A stretch of DNA of 64,000 nt from Closterium sp. Naga37s-1 (taxonomy: Eukaryota > Streptophyta > Zygnematophyceae > Desmidiales > Closteriaceae). This document shows, piece by piece, positions 57,418-64,000 of this stretch. The position numbers were made by a program, and so were the translations under genes. Position 1 is the first letter of the stretch, and every line of letters starts with the position of its first letter. The notes beneath the pieces were generated by a model, which was not told the DNA's origin, made no database searches, and worked only from the letters and a program-made list of their open reading frames with translations. Location: the NCBI GenBank assembly GCA_947471745.1, contig CANJKZ010000108.1:1465001-1529000 (forward strand), written 5' to 3'.

Positions 57418-58471
57418 AAGCAACGAAGGTGACGGCGGCAATGTTGTCGGCGGTGGAAGCACGAGGGTTCGCGGAGTGATTCGGGCCGGTGACGTCGGCG
57501 TTGGCGGGGTGCAAACGCAAGTGCTGCAATCGTCTTTGATTGGAGGCAGCTCGAACGGCAACGTCGATGGTCGACGTCAATCTCCTCAGCGGAGCGGAGT
57601 CAGGCCGACTTCGGCGACTCATACGTTGGGTGGTCGAGACGGAGGCATTGCGCCGGCGTACGGCTACTTCAAATTTTCGCCGGACAAGATCGCTGTGCCG
57701 AAGCCGCTCGAAGGACGCCACGACATAATCACATGGATAGAATCCATCGAGCCTTAGCTGGAGATCGCCGGATTGAAGAAGTTCGTCGACGGCAATGTGG
57801 AGACGCCGGACGAAGACGACTCTGAACTCTGGGCGGAATTTCACGCTGCTCATCTTCTGACCTTCATGGTCATTTCGAGGTGTTGTTCGCCGCTGGTGCA
57901 GGTCGCATTGAAGTCGTGCCGACGTCGAGTGGACGCCGGCTACCAAGCGTGGCAGTACATCATGCGCACCTACAAAGCGTCTGACGATCTCTACATCAGC
58001 CAACTGGAGAAGAAATTGACTAACATTCGTATGGGGGAGCAGGAATCGGCGACCGAGTACTGCAATCGAGCGCGGTGAGTGTTGGCCGATCTGCGGATGG
58101 CCGGCGTCAAATACTCGGTGGCGTCTTATGTCACGCATGTCATCAGTGGCCTCCCTTCGGGCTACAATCTGATGCGCCGGATGCTGACGATCCCTGGCAC
58201 GCGCGAGACTCTGAACTAGGACTCGCTTTCGAGCCACATCATCCAGGACGAGTTCATGCAGGAGTCTGAGCGGTCCACGGAGCTCTTTCCGCAGGCTAAC
58301 TACGTCGCTCCGACGAAGCAGGGTTGTCAGACGGGGCAGTGTGGGAAGTCGGGCGGAGGCGGAGGCGGTGGCGGAAAGTCGTTGAACACGAAGTCGTCGG
58401 AGGGCGCTGACAGCGGGAAGTCTGCGAAAGGCAATGATCGCGGTAGCAGTGGTTCGCGTTGAGGAGGACGC
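57418..58471 (+). pseudogene. Copia 1-family gag fragment
   Basis: Homologous to the gag at 36787-38013 but on the plus strand: GIAPAYGYFKFSPDKIAVPK, WIESIEP, AWQYIMRTYKASDDLYISQL, MGEQESATEYCNRA and VISGLPSGYNLMRRM. In-frame stops follow IESIEP (TAG), NRAR (TGA) and RETLN (TAG). The N-terminal part is missing at the junction with the element 6 LTR. The right side is cut by the LTR of copia 4. Confidence 0.9.
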
Positions 58472-58605
58472 TGCCAGAATAATGAACGAGAATGATGAAC
58501 TAACAGCATGCAGGAGTACAAGTAGCAAACCCTAATTGGGTTGTACCCCATATGGGCTATACCCCTCTACATCCTACACAACATTGTCAGCATATAAGTT
58601 TGACA
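58472..58605 (-). repeat. Copia 4 3' LTR
   Basis: About 134 bp; the minus strand begins TGTCAAACTT. The outer end cannot be fixed without the second LTR. Confidence 0.75.
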
Positions 58606-58834
58606 CACCCCCATAGGCAAAGTGGGGGAGAACAAGAGGTCACAAGACCAGTCAAGAAATGCAAAGCAAGCTCAGGGTGGATCACGAAGTCACCACACAC
58701 TCTGAGCACAAGCAAATGGCCACAAGGCCAGTTCACATGCAGAGTTATATAATGCAGAACAAGCAGTACAGTGATCAAAACCTAGCAAGTGTAAGCATGC
58801 AGGTATAGGTATATAGATCACAGTACAAGCAAAG

Positions 58835-61786
58835 TCAAGAAGTGAGCAAGTGAGGCCAAGTAGGCACAAGGCCTAGAACAGTAAAGAAACGCTGATGATC
58901 ACAAGGCTGAAGTGTCTTGGTGAAGATATCAGCAGTGTTGGCCCGAGAGGCCACGTAAACAAGACGAAGCTGACCACGCTGCTGCAGCTCACGAGCAAGG
59001 AAGTAGCGCAGAGCGATGTGCTTCGTTCTGTGCTCCAGTCTGTGCTCCTGACACAAGGCAATCATGGCCTTGTTGTCCACGTACAGAACCCTAAACTGGA
59101 GCTGAGAACAGAAGACGAGCGGGTAGACCGCCAAGAAACAGAGCCGGAGCCAAGGCTGAAAGTGTAACCCTGTGACGACCGCTGCGTAGCCAAGTCGTCA
59201 ACCCAAGAGGCGTCTGCGTGTCCAGTGAGGACAACTGGACCCCGTCCTCCAAGCACGAGCCCCATGCTCGACGTACTGCACAAGTAGCGCATCACCCTCT
59301 TAGCGGCCTTCTAGTGCTCTGGTAGGTGTCTCCCGGGCGCAACGTAGCGTGCCAGGATGCTAAGAGGGTAAGCAAGGTCAGGTCGAGTGCAGGTCATCAG
59401 GTACATGAGGCAGCCCACAAGCTCTGGATATGGGCCACTCGGCTCTACGGACTCGTCCGAAGGTGGAGCTGAGAGCGAGTGACCGGTAGGCAGAGGAGTG
59501 GACTGTGGCGAGGAGTACTGGAAGTCGAAGCGCTGAACGACCTGCTGCACCATGTGTGACTGAGTCAAGGTAATGGTGCGCCGTGCTCTGTCCCGGGTGA
59601 TCTGCAAGCCAAGATAGCTGCGCAGCTCACCCAGGTCTGTGCACGTGTGTCTCTTCTGCAGCTCCGACTTCACTAGGACCAAGTCGTCGACGTACACGAG
59701 GATGTAGAACGGCGGCAGCGAAGTGTCGGTGCGTAGAAACAGCGACGGGTCAGCAGTAGAAGGAGCAAACCCAAGAGCCGCAAGCGTCGTCCTCAGTGTG
59801 TCGTGCCACTCGCGAGGCGCCTGGCGGAGACCGTAGACTGCCCGCTGGAGGCTCCACTGGGTACCTGCAGGAAACGACCCAGTGAAGCCAGGTGGGCGGC
59901 GCAGCCAGATCTCATCGTGCAGGCTGCCCTGTAAGAAAGCTGTGCTGAAGTCAAGCGAGTGAAGCTCGTAGTCACGCTGGGCAGCGATGTGCAGCAGCAC
60001 CCTAAGAGTGGTCATCTTCGGGGTAGGGGAGAAGGTCTGGAAGAAGTCAACTCCCTGTCGCTGACTGAAGCCTCGAGCAACGTAACGCGCCTTGAAGACA
60101 GGCGGAGAACCCGGCGGCCGCTTCACCCTGAAAATCCACATGCCACTGACGATGTTCGCCCCAGGTGGGGGAACCTCGTCGACGTAGGTGCCTGTGGACT
60201 TCCAGGATGCCATCTCTGCGTCCATGGCTGTCTGCCACTGAGAGGAGTAGGGACCCTCAATCGCCTCTGCGTAAGAGTGCGGGGTCGGGATGTCTGGTGC
60301 ATCCGGGTCTCCCTCAGGTGCAATCAGCATGGACACAAGATGAGGTACAGCAGCTGCGAAATACTCAAAGTCCTCCTGCCTGTCCTCAAGGACGTCCGTG
60401 CCAAGAGCACACTCACCCCCGACGGACGGAGGACAGACAGACTCAGACTCAGCAACAAGACTAGCGGCGTAGTCGAGGCGACAGGCGGCAGCAAAGTCAA
60501 CAAGCTCAGCAACTAGAGCAGACGAAGCAGTGGACTCAAACGAAGGGTCAGTGACAACAGTGGCTAGAAGACGAGTGACAGTAGGACTGGCAGCACGAGC
60601 AAGGTCTGACGGCGGGACAGGAACGCCAGGAAGAGAGGACGCAGGAGGATACGGCAGAGGGACACGCTGTGGACCAGAGGAAGGACGAAGGGCTATCTGG
60701 TGGGTGCCAGGGATAGGAGGAGGACGCTGACGGGGAACACGACGACCAGTGCGAACAGTGCGAACATGCGACGCAGGACGAGACGCAGGCTCATGACGCT
60801 CTGTAAGACCTCCTGTCTGCTCAGTGTAAGGAGAAGGAGCAGGTAGTGGGGAGGCTGGCTGTAACTGCGACTGCGACTGGTCGGGCGGTGGACACAGTAA
60901 GGGAGGAGTAAGGCCAGTAGAGGACGGGAGACCAAGAACCTGCTGAAGCAGTGGAACGAAGTAACGTTGCGGCCGCACAGTGCCACCAGAACCAGCACCG
61001 ACAGCACTAGCACCCCCAGGGCCAGCACCGCCAGCTCCAGGGTCTCCAGCTCCAACTCCAGCAGCACCACCAGCTCCAGCTCCAGTGCCTCCAGCTCCAA
61101 CGCCTGCAGCACCTCCAGCTCCAATAGCTCCAGTACCTCCAGCAGCTCCAGCTCCAGCTCCTCCAGCTCCAACGCCTGCAGCACCTCCAACTCCAGCAGC
61201 TCTAGTACCTCCAGTACGAGCACCTCCGGGACCAGCAGCTCCAGTACCTCCAGCAGCTGCAGCTCCAGCTCCTCCAGCTCCAACGCCTGCAGCACCTCCA
61301 GCTCCAGGAGCTCCAGTACCTCCAGTACGAGCACCTCCGGGACCAGCGGCTCCAGCACCTCCAGCAGCTCCAGCTCCAGCGCCTCCAGCAGCTCCAGCTC
61401 CAGCAGCTCCAGCACCTGCAGCACCACCAGCTCCAGCAGCTCCAGTACCTCCAGTACGAGCACCTCCGGGACCAGCGGCTCCAGCACCTCCAGCTCCTCC
61501 AGGACCAGCAACTCCAGTGCCTCCAGCTCCAGGGCCTCCAGCGGCAGGTCCCCCAGCTCCAGAAGCGCCACTCTGAAGACTCCAGCGCCGAGCAAACCAC
61601 TCGCGCAGCTGCGGTGGAGAGAGAGGCTCCCGCCGGGACGAGGCACCCGTAGAACCTCCAGTACCTCCAGCACCTCCAGGACCAGCAGCTCCAGCACCTC
61701 CGGTACCTCCAGCTCCAGCGCCTCCAGCTCCAGGGTCTCCTGCGGCAGCCCCCCCAGCTCTAGCAGCGTCACTCCGAAGGCTCCAG
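58835..61786 (-). pseudogene. Copia 4 RNase H, RT and Ala/Gly spacer
   Basis: The RT region 60978-59311 is open for 555 codons: MDAEMASWKSTGTYV, DFSTAFLQGS, then VYVDDLVLVKSELQ. About ten residues after YVDD (FATAD... in copia 2 and 3) are deleted. A stop follows GRHLPEH, and the RNase H region has lost about 100 bp including the Glu-bearing AEIYA/AAQELRW block (SSVLSSS joins to FRVLYVDN out of frame). Upstream to 61786 is Ala/Gly-rich spacer in shifting frames, with EPLSPPQLREWFARRW. Non-functional. Confidence 0.9.
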
Positions 61787-61918
61787 TGTCAGAGTTATAT
61801 GACATAGCTACTGTAGGCTATAGTGGGGTAGCACATATGGGGTACAGTTGCCTAGGGTTTGCCTTTTGTACCCAACTTTCACTTAGTCATTTTCATTTTC
61901 CTGTTTTCTTGATTCACA
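61787..61918 (+). repeat. Copia 5 5' LTR
   Basis: 132 bp, TGTCAGAG to GATTCACA, followed immediately by the PBS. Confidence 0.92.
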
Positions 61919-62029
61919 TGGTATAGAGCGGGTTCCTACATGGGACCGTTCCTTCCTAAGGGCCCACCATAAGAATTTTTTTTTAGCTGCCCGCGCACAT
62001 TGCGCCCTGCCCTAAAATTTTTTTTTAGC

Positions 62030-63110
62030 GGCCCCTACGCGGCCCCTACGCCGCCTCCCACGCGGCCTGACGCGGCCCCTGGCGGCGCCCTGACGCGGCC
62101 CTGCCGTGCCCCCTGACGCGGCCCTGACGCGGCCCTGACGCGGCCTGCCGCGGCCCCTGCCGCGGCCCTGAAGCGGCCCCTGACGCGGCCCTGACACGGC
62201 TCTGCCGCGGCCCTGACGCGGCCCTGACGCGGCCCTGCCGCGGCCCCTGGCGGCGCCCTGACGCGGCCCCTGCCGGCGCCCTATCGCGGCCCCTGACGCG
62301 CCCCCTGGTGGTGCCCTGACGCGGCCCTGACGCGGCCTGACGCGGCCCCTGGCGGCGCCCTGACGCGGCCCTGCCGTGCCCCCTGACGCGGCCCTGACGC
62401 GGCCTGCCGCGGCCCCTGCCGCGGCCCTGAAGCGGCCCCTGACGCGGCCCTGACACGGCTCTGCCGCGGCCCTGACGCGGCCCTGACGCGGCCCTGCCGC
62501 GGCCCCTGGCGGCGCCGTGACGCGGCCCCTGACGCGGCGCCCTGACGCGGCCCCTGCCGCGGCCCTGACGCGGCCCTGCCGCGGCCCCTGATGCGGCCCT
62601 GACGCGGCCTGCTGCGGCCCCTGCCGCGGCCCTGAAGCGGCCCCTGACGCGGCCCTGACGCGGCCCCTGCCGCGGCCCCTGGCGGCGCCCTGACGCGGCG
62701 CCCTGACGCGGCCCTGCCGCGGCCCCTGACGCGGCCCCTGCCGCGGCCCCTGACGTGGCCCCTGTCGCGGCCCCTGACGCGGCCCCGCCACCTACCTTTC
62801 CGGCCACGCCGCCTCCTCTCAGCGGCCCCGCCGCCTCCTCCCAGCGGCCCCGGACGCCGCCCTCTCAGCGGCCCCGCCGAGCCGCCCAGCAGCCTAGCCG
62901 CCCAGCAGCTGCGCCACCGAGCCGCCCAGCAACCGAGCCGCCGAGCCGCCCAGCAGCCGAGCCGCCCAGCAGCAGAGCCGCCGAGCCGCCCAGCAGCCGA
63001 GCCGCTGAGCCGCCCAGCCGCCGAGCCGCCCAGCAGCCGAGCCGCCCAGCAGCCGAGTCGCCGAGCCGCCCTGCAGCCGAGCCGCCCGAGCCGCCCTGTC
63101 CGGTAAGAGC
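62030..63110 (+). repeat. GC-rich tandem repeats in copia 5 leader
   Basis: 62030-62790 consists of CCCTGACGCGGC / CCCCTGCCGCGG 12-mers with a higher-order duplication of about 0.27 kb. 62820-63100 consists of AGCCGCCCAGCAGCCG units that read Pro/Ala/Ser on the plus strand. I take them as leader rather than protein, because the gag ATG lies beyond. Confidence 0.88.
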
Positions 63111-63170
63111 AGCGCCTCTCTCACAGCACTGCCCTCACCCCACTGTTTGCTCTGCTAGTCTACTGCTGTC

Positions 63171-64000
63171 ATGGCTACCCCTAGTGTTCTCGCTTTTGAC
63201 GCTGAGGGTCGGGCCATTGACTTTGACGTCTGGATAGATGACCTGCAGCTTTTCTTACAGTGCGATAGGGCAGACGGCCTCTCCCTCTTTGACCTCACTT
63301 CTGGTGCCTCTCCTGCCCCCGCCACTGATGCTGACGCAACTGTTCGCTCCCAGTGGGCCACGCGCGATGCTGCTGCACGTCTTGCTGTGCGTCGCCACCT
63401 GCCTACCTCTGAGCGTGCGCACTTTAGCCAGTACAAGAGTGCTCAGACCTTGTACGACGCTGTAGTTGCACGCTACTCCTCCCCTGCCACTGCTGCACTG
63501 AGTCGCCTCATGCTACCGTACCTCTTCCCTGACCTTGCTGCCTTTCCCACAGTCGCTGACCTCATTACGCACCTACGCACTAGTGACACTCGCTACCGCG
63601 CTGCGCTTCCTGCTGAGTTCTGCGCCAAGAACCCCCCCCCCCATGTACATCACCCTCTACTACATAGTCACCCGGCTCCCTGACTCCCTTCGCGTAGTCA
63701 GGGACCACTTCCTCTCAGTTTGCCCCACCACTCTCACCGTTGACCTCCTCGAGAAGTCCCTCCTAGCAGCAGAGAAGAGCATAGTAGCTGTAGGAGCCTC
63801 TCGTGGTGACCCTCGCACCCCCATCTTTGAGGGGTGTTCCCCCTCCCCCCTTTTGCCCTCTGTTGCCTCTGCTGCTGCGGCCGACCTCGTTGGGCTTGAG
63901 TCGGTCGGTGCGGCGTCTACCCCTAGCGGGAGACGCCGCCCTGGCAAGGGCAAGGGGGGCAGGGGCGCTGGAGGAGCTAGCGGGGGCGGTGGAGGCGGCA
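63171..64000 (+). CDS. Copia 5 Gag (partial, homopolymer frameshift)
   Basis: Starts MATPSVLAFDAEGRAIDFDV, with WIDDLQLFLQCDRADGLSLF, YDAVVARYSSPATAALSRL and TVADLITHLRTSD, the pattern of copia-type Gag N-terminal/UBN2 regions. After FCAKN an 11-C run (63632-63642) shifts the frame. The following text, MYITLYYIVTRLPDSLRVV, LLAAEKSIVAVGASRGD and a Gly/Lys-rich basic tail GRRRPGKGKGGRGAGG, is the natural continuation in the next frame. The shift may be a base-call error at the homopolymer or a real lesion. It continues beyond the window. Confidence 0.85.

Larger units (their letters stand above)
58472..61786 (-). mobile_element. Ty1/copia element 4, truncated in this window by element 5
   Basis: The 3' LTR is 58472-58605 (the start is inferred from the TGCC site), preceded on the minus strand by the tract CCTATGGGGGTG. 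RNase H, RT and part of the IN-RT spacer follow. At 61786 the frame is interrupted by the LTR of element 5, so integrase, protease, gag and 5' LTR should lie to the right of the window. Confidence 0.88.
61787..64000 (+). mobile_element. Ty1/copia element 5, 5' part only
   Basis: The 5' LTR is 61787-61918, PBS TGGTATAGAGCGGG 61919-61932, GC-repeat leader, then gag running off the window. It is inserted in the copia 4 spacer; the left flank is TCCAG. The LTR is close to that of copia 2, so they are one family. Confidence 0.9.

Noticed and set aside
62755-63237. Pro/Ala-rich 160-codon frame as the true N-terminus of copia 5 Gag
   Set aside because: Repetitive, in a different frame from the Gag ATG at 63171, and located in a leader that varies freely between relatives.

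Overview
The window looks like nuclear DNA of a streptophyte green alga. The genes have many short introns with GT-AG junctions (one GC-AG). The host genes are plant-type: a WRKY-like factor with the R-type domain intron, a plant-like NOP58, a PPR-SMR protein and a root-cap/LEA-like protein. More than half of the DNA is LTR retrotransposons. The Ty1/copia polyproteins with Gly-Gly-Ala-Glu-Pro spacers and GC-rich tandem-repeat leaders remind me of zygnematophytes such as Closterium. That last point is from memory, not from a search.

Layout. 1-1876: decayed Ty3/gypsy tail and LTR. 1877-5643: gene-poor DNA with small inverted-repeat elements and a 40-bp perfect palindrome. 5644-8471: WRKY-like gene (+). 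9582-12061: secreted Cys-rich protein (-, six exons). 12704-18382: NOP58 (-, ten exons, 576 aa). 19465-24609: PPR-SMR gene (+, six exons) with a (CAG)39 tract in exon 1 and (CTG)47 in intron 1. 24695-46510: a chimeric Ty3/gypsy element in the 3' flank of the PPR-SMR gene. It encloses a piece of a root-cap-like host gene plus a second gypsy 5' LTR, and it is interrupted by copia element 1 (32185-45956), itself interrupted by copia element 2 (38172-45405). 47608-48429: a hypothetical ORF. 48767-49682: three TTAA-bounded inverted-repeat elements in a chain. 49813-64000: nested LTR elements (TRIM-like 6 and 7, copia 3, 4 and 5) and a copia gag fragment.

Two observations stand out. First, NOP58 carries, in eight of its nine introns, partial tandem copies of an adjoining exon edge with its splice site (usually 113-164 bp away). 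The neighbouring secreted-protein gene and the root-cap-like gene do the same, so this seems to be a regional or genomic habit. Second, the outermost gypsy LTRs (24695-25038 and 46158-46510) share a GAGGT target-site duplication and sequence variants, whereas the LTR between them (27155-27509) is of another lineage and follows intron-containing host gene sequence. Two insertions or loci were therefore stitched together at DNA level.

The host genes have no evident common pathway (nucleolar snoRNP assembly, organelle RNA biology, transcription, secretion). Exon models rest on reading frame, splice consensus and remembered family conservation; no search was run.
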